Source: Chrysochromulina tobinii (taxonomy: Eukaryota; Haptophyta; Prymnesiales; Chrysochromulinaceae). From it: a DNA stretch of 16,404 bases. The stretch's first letter is position 1; the number at the start of each line of letters is the position of its first letter. The notes beneath the pieces were generated by a model, which did no database searches, was not told where the DNA came from, and worked only from the letters and a program-made list of their open reading frames with translations. A program made the position numbers and the translations under genes. Positions 1-7,297 of this stretch are shown in pieces. Where the stretch lies: the NCBI GenBank assembly GCA_001275005.1, contig JWZX01002067.1:1-16404 (forward strand), in the 5' to 3' direction.

Positions 1-1
1 A

Positions 2-608
2 GGCGGCACTGACGCCAAGGGGAGCGCTCAAAACGACGCTCTGCCCATCGAGCAAACGCTCCGGGCGCTCAAAACGACGCTCCGGGCGCTCAACGTGAGC
101 CTGGTGGGGCTGCTCGTGCCTCCCGCCCGCGTCGTCGTGGGCGCTTCTGGAGGCGCGGAGACGGCGGTGCCCCCCAGCGGCGGCGGCTGGGCCGAGCACG
201 AAGAAGCGCCCGCGACGGCGCCCGACGGCAGCGGCGGCTGGTCTGATCACGAGTGCGTTGGCCTCGGGCTGGTGCGATCGGTCGACGTGCCCAATGGCCT
301 CATCTTCCTGTCGACGCCCGCGCCGCCCGAGCAGCTCGCGCGCGTGCGTGTGCTCGTGCGCTGCGCGCCGCCCTCGAAGTGCTCATCAACCGAATGGCCT
401 CTCATGACCTCACATATGATGCCTTGATTGCCTCCCTCATCAGGTGCGCGCCGCGCTCGAGGTGCCACTCGCGCTCTTCCAACCTACCGCGCTCACCGGC
501 GCCTCGCCCTTTCTTGTCGCCGATGCTCTCAAGGCGGCGGGCACGGGCGGCGAGCGTATGAAGAGCCGGAACAACATAGGCCGCGCGAGCGCAGGGCTGG
601 CCGGTTGA
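2..608 (+). CDS. GRC3/NOL9-type polynucleotide 5'-hydroxyl-kinase, C-terminal part (partial, one intron)
   Basis: This is the 3' end of a gene that enters from the left edge; the reading frame is open from base 2. Exons 2-355 and 444-608 join in phase 0 and give 172 residues. The block GLGLVRSVDVPNGLIFLSTP, then PPEQLARVRVLV joined to VRAALEVPLALF, follows the conserved C-terminal pattern of GRC3/NOL9 proteins (LGxxRxID, xxTPxPPExLxxVNxLLxG, xLPxxLL), and the tail ends in the basic motif KSRNNIGR seen in that family. Members are nucleolar or nuclear RNA 5'-kinases working with the LAS1 nuclease in ITS2 pre-rRNA processing. The P-loop and kinase core lie outside the window, so activity cannot be judged. 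A Gly/Pro/Glu-rich insert between about bases 140 and 240 looks lineage specific. The family call rests on recognising the pattern by eye. Confidence 0.75.
356..443 (+). other. Spliceosomal intron in the GRC3/NOL9-like gene
   Basis: An 88-nt GT-AG intron in phase 0. The donor is GTGCGC at 356 and the acceptor is CTCATCAG ending at 443, after a pyrimidine-rich stretch. Without splicing the frame ends soon after at an unrelated sequence (stop 425-427); with splicing the family pattern continues to a sensible basic C-terminus. The intron start (362-382) matches the start of the next exon (445-465) at 19 of 21 bases. Confidence 0.75.
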
Positions 609-1192
609 GCGTTGAGGGCATGCGCGCGCCCGCTGCAATGAGGAATGAGGCTCGAGGTGCACTGTATACGCACAGCTGTATCTGTAACTGTATGGGACTG
701 TATCACGAATGACTTCAGAGTTGAGAAACATCGCCCCTTCGGCGAATCCGAATGCAAACGGACGGGAGAAGACCACGCGCTCTCGCGACCGGCGCGGGGG
801 GCGCGGGGCGGGACGTCGATCGAGTGTCGGGACGCATGTGGAGGCAGCTAAGAGCTATCTGTCCTCCCCGCTCCCGGTTGGCGCAGATCCGCATCGCCGG
901 TATGGGGCATGGCCAGGGCGAGCCCGTTGTGACTGACTGTGTGAGCGTTTTTCTGTCTGCTTCTAATGCTTCCCCAGTGCGTTTACGGTCTGCGTTCAAG
1001 AGCTTTTGTCAGAAACATGTTCGTGGGAAGCGGCACTTTTACACCAAATGTTCAGTCTGTAGAAAAGTTTGTCTTTTGTCTCACCCGAACGTACCTAACG
1101 AGGCGAATGCTCAGTTCAGTACCCCACCAGGTACTGTCGGGGTAAGTCGAAATAAGTTCAAACTTCGTCAAGTCGAACGAAACGCTCTTGTC
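609..1192 (+). promoter_or_regulatory. Intergenic region and presumed promoter/5' UTR of the lectin-TIR gene
   Basis: No convincing gene is present. A run of five CTGTA units lies at 662-702, one of which gives TGTAA (683-687). TGTAA is a polyadenylation signal in green algae, so this could belong to the 3' end of the upstream gene; that use is not established here. A consensus-like donor GGTAAGT occurs at 1141-1147 but no matching acceptor is evident before the start codon. The reading frame of the downstream gene stays open back to about 752, but that stretch has no domain-like sequence. Confidence 0.4.
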
Positions 1193-4100
1193 ATGGCAGC
1201 CAAGCGCCCCGCCTCAGTGCTCCTTATCGCGCTCACAGACGTCGCGCTCGCCTCCGCCACGTGCCCTGGCGGCTGGGCGCGCTTTGACGAGGGCGGAAAG
1301 TGCTACAAGGTGACCGCAGGACGGTTCAACGCCTTGGGGTGCGCGGCAGCGTGCGGTGAGAATGCGACGCTTGCATGCATCCGCTCGACCGCGGAGGCTG
1401 ACTTTATTGCGAGCCTCACACGCAGCATGGGTGATGTGTGGATCGGGCTCTACCAGTCGGCCGGCGCCGTGGAGCCCGGCGGCGGGTGGGACACGTGCGC
1501 GTCGGGCGAGACGACCAACTTTACCAATTGGCAGAGCGGGTACCCAAGCAACTTCTACAGGACCATGATATTCAGAGATTTAGGCGAAATGAGCTATGCT
1601 AACCGGCAGTGCGCCGCCAAGCGCCGCGAGTATCTGCGGAATGGGTGGTTCGACTCTCCCTGCTATCTTCGCTATCGGTGTTTGTGCGAGCTCGGCGCGC
1701 CCGCCTCCGCCGAGTACCTCGCGTTCATGGAGGCGGACATTGCGAAAGGGCAGCAGCTGCTGCGCACGCTGACAGCCATCCTCTACGGCGGCCTCATTCC
1801 AGCGGCCTGGCTCGTTCCTCTCGCCTTCTTCTGCGCCCTTCTCGCCTGCCTCCGCCTCTGTCGCAAGAAGGCACCAGCACAGGACGCTGATGCCTCGTTC
1901 AATGGCGGCAGTGGATCCTTCAAGGCCTACGGTGAAGCAAATCAACGGCAAAGCAGCACAACCAGACTTTCTTCGAGCAACTTTTTGTTCTCAGCCCTCT
2001 CATCAGCCCGCAACGTTGTCAGCCCGCAAGCCACTAAGCGTGGCTCAACGCGTAGAAGCTTTCGTTACGAGCACCCCACACTCACAGAGAAGAAGCTTAC
2101 GCAGAAGCTCACGGAAGCGGTGGCCAAGGCTAATCGGCTCCGCCTGCGCGTGAGCTTCACGCTCGCACAGTTGGGCTGGATGCTAGTGGTTCTGACGGGA
2201 GTGCCGGCGTTGTTTGGTAATTTCATCGACGTCGACCTCACGCCCATCGCAAGCAACATCATATCATACTACTTTGCCTTTCTGCCGGGAGTGGCCGTCA
2301 TCCTGCTCGCGCTGCGCCCCACCTACGCCAAGCCCATCCGCATTGTGGGCGTCTTGGGCGTCTTCTGTAGCGCTGCCGCCCTGTATGCTGCTCTAGTGCC
2401 CTCGTGGAGCGTCGAGAGCGCTGCGTCTACTGATGGGCTTTCCGTGTTTGCTTTGAACATCATCCGCAGCAGCGGCCTCGCTCTCATCGCCGCTGTAGTC
2501 TGCGCGCTCCTCTGGGACACAATGGGTGTACGCTTCGTGTGCCGCAATTCAGAGCAGTTCAAAGCGGCGGGGACCAAGTTGCAGGCGATTCAGCGCGGCA
2601 AGACGGCTCCCCACGAGGTAAACGAGGCGAAAAAGGCATATGACTTGGAGGCGGCAAAGAATGCGGGGTCGAAAGAGGCGTCTCCTGCCAAGTCCGCTCT
2701 TGAGAAGGCCAAAGAGCGCGAGGAAGCTGCCAAGAAGCATCTCGAGTTCCTGAAAAAGCTGAAGGAGTTGACGTCAGAAGAGCAGCAGAAGCAGGCGATC
2801 GATCTGTGCAAGGAGTACCTGGAAAAGCAGCACACGAACAAGGCTGCGGCGTGGAAGGAGCTCGCTGAGCACATCGAAGCAAGCCAAGTCGAACCAGGCC
2901 GACTCAAAGCCATTCAGAGCACATCCAAAAGTACTGCTACGGTAGCGATTCAAAGCAATTCCTTCATGATACGACTCTTAACCATGCCGCCGCTCAACCT
3001 GTGGTTCGCGTTCCGCCTCGCCTTCATCCCGGGTGGTGTGGTCTACTACCACAACATGAAGACCAATGAGACCACGTGGAAGAAGCCGGACGAGCTCACA
3101 AAGTGGGAGCGGGACAGGGAGCGAAAAAAGGCGCAAACCAAGATCGCGTCGGTTATTCGAGGTTACCTTGCACGCAGCAAGAAGTCGAAGATGAAGGCTG
3201 CGGCGGCGAACGACCGTCTTGCCGCGGCGGTGAACGACCGTCTTACCAGACTCATGGCCAAGGTGGAGGCAGACCCGAGACTGGTCGGCACGACGCGCGC
3301 CATCGCGGCGCGGGTGCTCGCTGAAGAAGGGGGGAATGTAGGCAAGGCATTCAACAGGCTCACACACAACAAGGGGACTCACTTCAACGACATCACATTC
3401 GCAGGGGCGGCGAAGATGTCTTTGGTAAAGAACAAATGGGGGGGGAGTATGAAGCAGCTTCATAGTATGAAGCAGCTTCAAGCCGAAAAGGCAGCTGCAA
3501 AGCCTGACGAGCTCGAGGGCGAGCTCGAGGCTGCACAGGAGCGAGCCGTCGTGGCGGCACAGAGTGCGTGGATGGAGTTCACCCTCGAGTATACAACGGG
3601 GGCACGCCGCCAGCTGCTTCGCCTGTGGCTCACGCTCCAAGTCGCATGCATCGGATTTGCGCTTCTTTATCTGGTCATATTCCTCAGCATGATGCTGCAC
3701 GGCCCGTTGGTTGATCCCTACGGCGCGGGCCCGGTGGAGGCAGGTGCGATTGAGAATGTGATTCTCAGCGCCATCGCCCTCGCCGTCGCGCTCGTCTTCA
3801 CGCGCGCCAATCGCGGCCGATTCGTGGCGTGGCTCGGCGCGCTCGGCAAGTCTGATGACAAATCCGAAAGCGCGACCAAAAGCGAGGCCACGGCAATCGC
3901 GTCGCTCCTCGGAAACAAGTCCCCTGCCGAAGCGTTAACGCTTGGAATCGGGCGCTTCCGTGCGCTGCCCCTCGCTAAACTTTTGCGCGAAGAGATCGCC
4001 GGGCGCAAGGCGGGAGAAGTCGCCGGGAGCTGGAACACATCGCCTGGCTTTCCCTCCTCGAAGTTGTATCAGAAGACGATCCGGGTGGGCCAGCCGGGTG

Positions 4101-4861
4101 GGCCGAAGTTCGGCCAAGTCGACGCCTTTATCTCGCACTCGTGGTCCGACGACGGCGACGCCAAATTCGATTGCCTGCATGAGTGGGCGGAAGAGAATAA
4201 GAAGGCTGAGACAGTGGGGGCAGGAGCCTCGGTGCTCACAGGGGCCTCGGTGCTCACACGCGCAGGGGCGCCTGGGATGGTGACGGCCGATGGCAAAGGC
4301 GGCAGCAACGGCCTCAACGGGGTGACCATCTGGCTCGACAAGGCATGCCTGGACCAGAGAGACATCCAAGCGAGCCTCGCGGGGCTACCCGTCTTCATCT
4401 CGGGCTGCAAGAACCTGCTCGTGCTCGCGGGGCCCACGTACGCGTCTCGGCTGTGGTGCGTGATTGAGCTCTTCGTCTTCGTGCAATTGACACCGAAAGG
4501 GGAGCGGCAAGATCGAATGCGAGTGATGTCGCTGACCTCAAAGAACGAAAACACAAAGGAGGTCTCGAAGGTTTTCGAGGATGGGTTCAAGAACTTCGAC
4601 GCGGGCAAGGCGGAGACCTTCGACCCGAACGACAGGGAGAGGCTGATCGCGGTGATCGAGGCGTCATTCGGCACCCTCGAGCCATTCAACGAGATCGTGC
4701 GAGACGTATCCAAATCCCATGATAAACGCACTCTGACGAAAAGGGCGAGTGGAAAGCTCAGCACACCTGAGCCGGCGAAGCTCCCGAAAAAGATGGACCC
4801 ACAACAGATACGTACCCCAGCCGAGATTGCTGGCGATCACGCTGACGATCACGAGGCTTGA
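1193..4861 (+). CDS. C-type lectin / multi-pass membrane / TIR-domain receptor-like protein
   Basis: An intronless 1222-residue protein. ATG 1193 is chosen because it has G at -3 and G at +4 and opens a signal peptide (about 1-22, ending ALASA). Residues 24-166 form a C-type lectin domain with WIGLYQ, NWQSGYPSN and a closing CLCEL; the usual EPN and WND calcium motifs read YPSN and WFD. Hydrophobic helices lie near 193-220, 320-342, 357-377, 382-404, 415-442, 810-836 and 853-875, predicting seven spans, lectin outside and C-terminus inside. Between them are a charged coiled coil (about 452-570), a WW-like motif (W604, YYHN 618-621, W629, P632) and an incomplete IQ motif (651-661). A TIR-type domain occupies about 976-1100: VDAFISHSW, WLDKACLDQ (1047-1055) and RLWCVIEL (W1088, E1092). 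The tail keeps the DRxxLIAVIEASFG block that often follows such algal/heterokont TIR-like domains. Substrate and role are inferred: extracellular sensing coupled to TIR signalling or NAD cleavage. Confidence 0.88.
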   Translation: MAAKRPASVLLIALTDVALASATCPGGWARFDEGGKCYKVTAGRFNALGCAAACGENATLACIRSTAEADFIASLTRSMGDVWIGLYQSAGAVEPGGGWDTCASGETTNFTNWQSGYPSNFYRTMIFRDLGEMSYANRQCAAKRREYLRNGWFDSPCYLRYRCLCELGAPASAEYLAFMEADIAKGQQLLRTLTAILYGGLIPAAWLVPLAFFCALLACLRLCRKKAPAQDADASFNGGSGSFKAYGEANQRQSSTTRLSSSNFLFSALSSARNVVSPQATKRGSTRRSFRYEHPTLTEKKLTQKLTEAVAKANRLRLRVSFTLAQLGWMLVVLTGVPALFGNFIDVDLTPIASNIISYYFAFLPGVAVILLALRPTYAKPIRIVGVLGVFCSAAALYAALVPSWSVESAASTDGLSVFALNIIRSSGLALIAAVVCALLWDTMGVRFVCRNSEQFKAAGTKLQAIQRGKTAPHEVNEAKKAYDLEAAKNAGSKEASPAKSALEKAKEREEAAKKHLEFLKKLKELTSEEQQKQAIDLCKEYLEKQHTNKAAAWKELAEHIEASQVEPGRLKAIQSTSKSTATVAIQSNSFMIRLLTMPPLNLWFAFRLAFIPGGVVYYHNMKTNETTWKKPDELTKWERDRERKKAQTKIASVIRGYLARSKKSKMKAAAANDRLAAAVNDRLTRLMAKVEADPRLVGTTRAIAARVLAEEGGNVGKAFNRLTHNKGTHFNDITFAGAAKMSLVKNKWGGSMKQLHSMKQLQAEKAAAKPDELEGELEAAQERAVVAAQSAWMEFTLEYTTGARRQLLRLWLTLQVACIGFALLYLVIFLSMMLHGPLVDPYGAGPVEAGAIENVILSAIALAVALVFTRANRGRFVAWLGALGKSDDKSESATKSEATAIASLLGNKSPAEALTLGIGRFRALPLAKLLREEIAGRKAGEVAGSWNTSPGFPSSKLYQKTIRVGQPGGPKFGQVDAFISHSWSDDGDAKFDCLHEWAEENKKAETVGAGASVLTGASVLTRAGAPGMVTADGKGGSNGLNGVTIWLDKACLDQRDIQASLAGLPVFISGCKNLLVLAGPTYASRLWCVIELFVFVQLTPKGERQDRMRVMSLTSKNENTKEVSKVFEDGFKNFDAGKAETFDPNDRERLIAVIEASFGTLEPFNEIVRDVSKSHDKRTLTKRASGKLSTPEPAKLPKKMDPQQIRTPAEIAGDHADDHEA
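3200..3244 (+). repeat. 24-bp in-frame tandem duplication in the lectin-TIR gene
   Basis: A 21-bp unit at 3200-3220 recurs at 3224-3244 with one mismatch. The offset of 24 bp repeats NDRL with an alanine-rich spacer and keeps the frame. Confidence 0.9.
3446..3480 (+). repeat. 18-bp in-frame tandem duplication in the lectin-TIR gene
   Basis: The 17-bp unit at 3446-3462 is repeated exactly at 3464-3480, giving SMKQLH then SMKQLQ. It sits in the cytosolic linker before the last two membrane helices. Confidence 0.92.
4226..4258 (+). repeat. 18-bp in-frame tandem duplication inside the TIR domain
   Basis: The 15-bp unit at 4226-4240 is repeated exactly at 4244-4258, giving ASVLTG then ASVLTR. 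It lies in a loop between the DAFISHSW strand and the WLDKACLDQ strand, where TIR domains vary in length. Confidence 0.92.
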
Positions 4862-5071
4862 GGGGCCGCATGAATGGCATGGGGAATCGCGAAGCGGGGG
4901 GCGACATTACAGGAAGTTGAAGCACGTATACGAAGAGGCGCGCGGCTCGCGACGGCGTGCCGCCCCCACGGAACTTCAACTTGGCATGAACTTGGGACGG
5001 AGTACCCGGGGAGACCTTGTTGACGTTCACAGACTCTATTTTTCGTTCACACACGTGCGAGAAGAACCCCG
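4862..5071 (+). promoter_or_regulatory. Intergenic region between the lectin-TIR and lipase genes
   Basis: These 210 bp separate two genes on the same strand. A G-box core CACGTG is at 5052-5057, 15 bp before the lipase start, next to a short T-rich stretch near 5038-5044. Its regulatory use is inferred from position only. Confidence 0.35.
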
Positions 5072-6226
5072 ATGGGTCTCGCACATTCGCGGGCAGAGCT
5101 CACGCGTCAGTTCGTGGCCGATGTGGCCATCGTCGCCGAGCAACTGATCATGTACGACTTGCCTACGGACCGCACACCGGGCCTATCAGCCGACGCAAGC
5201 CGCGAACGCTCCGCGCCCTTTTTCCCGGACCGCATGGCCGAGATCGCGGAAGAGCCCAACTCGGTGAATTGCAAGCTGCGGCTCCAGCGCGCGAAATGGC
5301 GCTCCGAGCTCGTCGAGCGCCGGGGCATGCGGGTGGTGGAGTGGGTGGATACGGCGCAGGGCACCGAGAAAGCGGCGGCCGTGCTTGTGTGGGATCGCGG
5401 CCTCGGAGGCGCTCCCACCATCGTCGTAGCCTTCCGAGGCAGCAAGAGTTCCAATGATTGGCTCCGCACCAACGCCGCGTTTGCAAGCCCGCGCCGCCGC
5501 GTTGTCGAGCTGTCCGAGTCGGCTTACCAAGGAGTACGGCCCGATGGAGCCGCCGCGTCACCCGCCGAAGAGAGCAGCCGGCCTGAGCGCGAGGTTTCAC
5601 TCCAAGCAGCTTGGGTGCCTCTACCCTTGTGGCTCGCGTACGCGGGCGTCAACGGCCGCGAGCGCAACGGCAGCCCTCGCGCGTGCGTGCGACAGGCCGT
5701 GGAGCGGCTCCTCTGCAGCATGCCACGGAGCACGCAGCTCGTGGTCACAGGGCATTCGCTCGGCGGCGCGCTGGCCCAGGCGTGTGCGCTCGACCTGCTC
5801 CTCGCGTCGACGCTCGTACGGGCGAGGGTGCCGAGCCTCACGCTGCTCCCCGTCGCATCGCCCGCCGCCTTCAGCCCCGGTTTCCAGAGTAAGATACGCC
5901 AGCTGAGCCGCGACGGCCGACTACGCGCGCTCCACCTGACGGCAGCAGGCGACTTTGCGCCCATGATCGCCGGGAGCATCTTCCCGCGCTTTTTGCTCGG
6001 CGTGCACGGCGTGACGCAACGGCTCGTGCTCAACACGGCGGACCTGGCACGCCCTTGCTACTTCGTCGCTGACGGCGAGGACGACGATTGCGAGGACCTC
6101 GGCCGAGCCAGCTTAGACTCGTATGGGCACAATATGTACGCCAAGGACCTGTGCGGGTTGACCACGCCGAGGCGGCCGAGGACGCTACCATTCAATGTAC
6201 CGTGGCCGGTGCCATCGTGCGTGTAA
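5072..6226 (+). CDS. Class 3 lipase (alpha/beta hydrolase, Lipase_3 family)
   Basis: A 384-residue protein of typical length for a compact class 3 lipase, a family that hydrolyses acylglycerols or related lipid esters. The oxyanion/early-strand motif VAFRGS is at 119-124. The nucleophile elbow is GHSLGGA with Ser229. The likely acid is Asp294 (AGDFAP) and the likely histidine is His353 (SYGHNMY), so the triad appears complete. The core reads without a break, so I see no intron. There is no signal peptide or membrane helix; the N-terminus MGLAHSRAE fits the MGxxxS pattern of N-myristoylation, which would put it on the inner face of a membrane. It lies 210 bp downstream of the TIR receptor on the same strand. 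It has no C-terminal domain of the EDS1/PAD4 kind. Substrate unknown. Confidence 0.92.
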   Translation: MGLAHSRAELTRQFVADVAIVAEQLIMYDLPTDRTPGLSADASRERSAPFFPDRMAEIAEEPNSVNCKLRLQRAKWRSELVERRGMRVVEWVDTAQGTEKAAAVLVWDRGLGGAPTIVVAFRGSKSSNDWLRTNAAFASPRRRVVELSESAYQGVRPDGAAASPAEESSRPEREVSLQAAWVPLPLWLAYAGVNGRERNGSPRACVRQAVERLLCSMPRSTQLVVTGHSLGGALAQACALDLLLASTLVRARVPSLTLLPVASPAAFSPGFQSKIRQLSRDGRLRALHLTAAGDFAPMIAGSIFPRFLLGVHGVTQRLVLNTADLARPCYFVADGEDDDCEDLGRASLDSYGHNMYAKDLCGLTTPRRPRTLPFNVPWPVPSCV

Positions 6227-6363
6227 GCGCGCAAAGGGCGCTAATGTCTAGTACGATGTAATTACGCGGACCGCCTCGTGTTCGGTGTTATTTCGGCCTC
6301 GGAAAGAAGGAGCGTCCTCGGCGGTCACGCCACGCCGGTGTCGCAGCAGCGGCTCCACCCGCC

Positions 6364-6990
6364 TCACAACGGCGGCAAGGCGCCGCCGCGCGCCGGAAGG
6401 TCGATCTTCTGCCCCTCCATCCGCACGCCGTCTGTCGGGCGCTGCAGCAGCGCGCCGCTGCCGTCCGAGAGCGCGACGGTGTACATGCGCGTCGCGGCAT
6501 CAAAGGAGCGCACGACGGCGGGCGCGCCGAGCGGCGGCACCGGCGCCGCGGCCAGCACTGCGGCCGTGTCGCGCACGTGCGCCTCCATGTCTTCGCACGC
6601 GGCGCGCAGCGTGACGCGCGTCCCAGGCGGCGTTTCGCCTTTCGTGAGCGCCATGACGCGCTGCAGCTCCGCCATCGCCTCGCGCTCGCCGCCGCACGCC
6701 TCAACGCACAGGCACGCGAAGCACACGTGCTGTGCGTTCATCTGCCCCTCGACGCAGGGGCCGCCGCAGCGCACGCACGGCGCGTCGTCGCCGCCGAGCA
6801 GCGCGTGCATGCAGCACGCGGCGCAGGTGACGCCAAACTCGTTCACCATCAAGTTCGCGGACGGCCGCTTGCAGCCGTCGCACACTGGCACCGCCTCCCG
6901 CGCCGCTGCGGTGCGCGGGCCGTGCAGCGCAGCAGTCGGCACGGGCGTGCACAGGCTCAGCACGCGCTTGATGGCCGCTGGAAGCACCAT
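6364..6990 (-). CDS. Small cysteine-rich zinc-binding protein with Tudor/SH3-like C-terminus
   Basis: A 208-residue protein I do not recognise as a named gene. Residues 37-99 hold twelve cysteines, largely in CxxC pairs (C37/C40, C56/C59, C72/C75, C90/C93), a layout suited to two or more structural zinc ions. A helix about 100-150 follows. Residues about 155-193 (VVRSFDAATRMYTVALSDG and on) look like a small beta-barrel of the Tudor/SH3 type. No signal peptide or membrane helix is seen, so it is probably intracellular. It converges on the lipase gene (137 bp between stops) and lies in tandem with the HAD gene on the same strand. Its cysteine spacing resembles the cysteine-rich part of that neighbour. 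A role in protein or nucleic-acid binding is inferred. Confidence 0.65.
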   Translation of the reverse strand: MVLPAAIKRVLSLCTPVPTAALHGPRTAAAREAVPVCDGCKRPSANLMVNEFGVTCAACCMHALLGGDDAPCVRCGGPCVEGQMNAQHVCFACLCVEACGGEREAMAELQRVMALTKGETPPGTRVTLRAACEDMEAHVRDTAAVLAAAPVPPLGAPAVVRSFDAATRMYTVALSDGSGALLQRPTDGVRMEGQKIDLPARGGALPPL

Positions 6991-7297
6991 TGCTCACTCC
7001 TCCACGAGGGAGTCGGCCCGGCACGCTCGGCGGCCCGGCGGGGGAGCCCATTCACTGTTCACAACACACCAACACGCACATTCACAATGAGAAAAGAGGG
7101 GCTGACCATTGCTGCGCGCTGTGATTGTCACATGCACGCCACAGCGCGCACGCCGCCTTTTGAGGTGTTAATACGCGAAAATGTAAAACGCAATCCGGGG
7201 GCTTGACGAGGGCACGGCGTACCTAGAGCCGTCAAACGAAGAATGATGTACCGTGCTGCATGAGTGTGTTTCGCCGATCGGGCGTGCCGCTCAGTCC
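6991..7297 (-). promoter_or_regulatory. Intergenic region between the two minus-strand cysteine-rich genes
   Basis: About 307 bp holding the 3' flank of the HAD gene and the presumed promoter of the small cysteine-rich gene. I see a CA-rich stretch at 7058-7085 and a 14-bp element near 7203-7217 that also occurs inside the end of the HAD gene near 7343-7357. No gene or RNA is evident. Confidence 0.35.

Noticed and set aside
752-1192. N-terminal extension of the lectin-TIR frame upstream of ATG 1193
   Set aside because: The frame is open, but the sequence is not domain-like and would bury a clear signal peptide, which must be N-terminal.
2978-3700. 240-codon antisense ORF within the lectin-TIR gene
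   Set aside because: It is the reverse shadow of a well-supported coding region and shows no domain.
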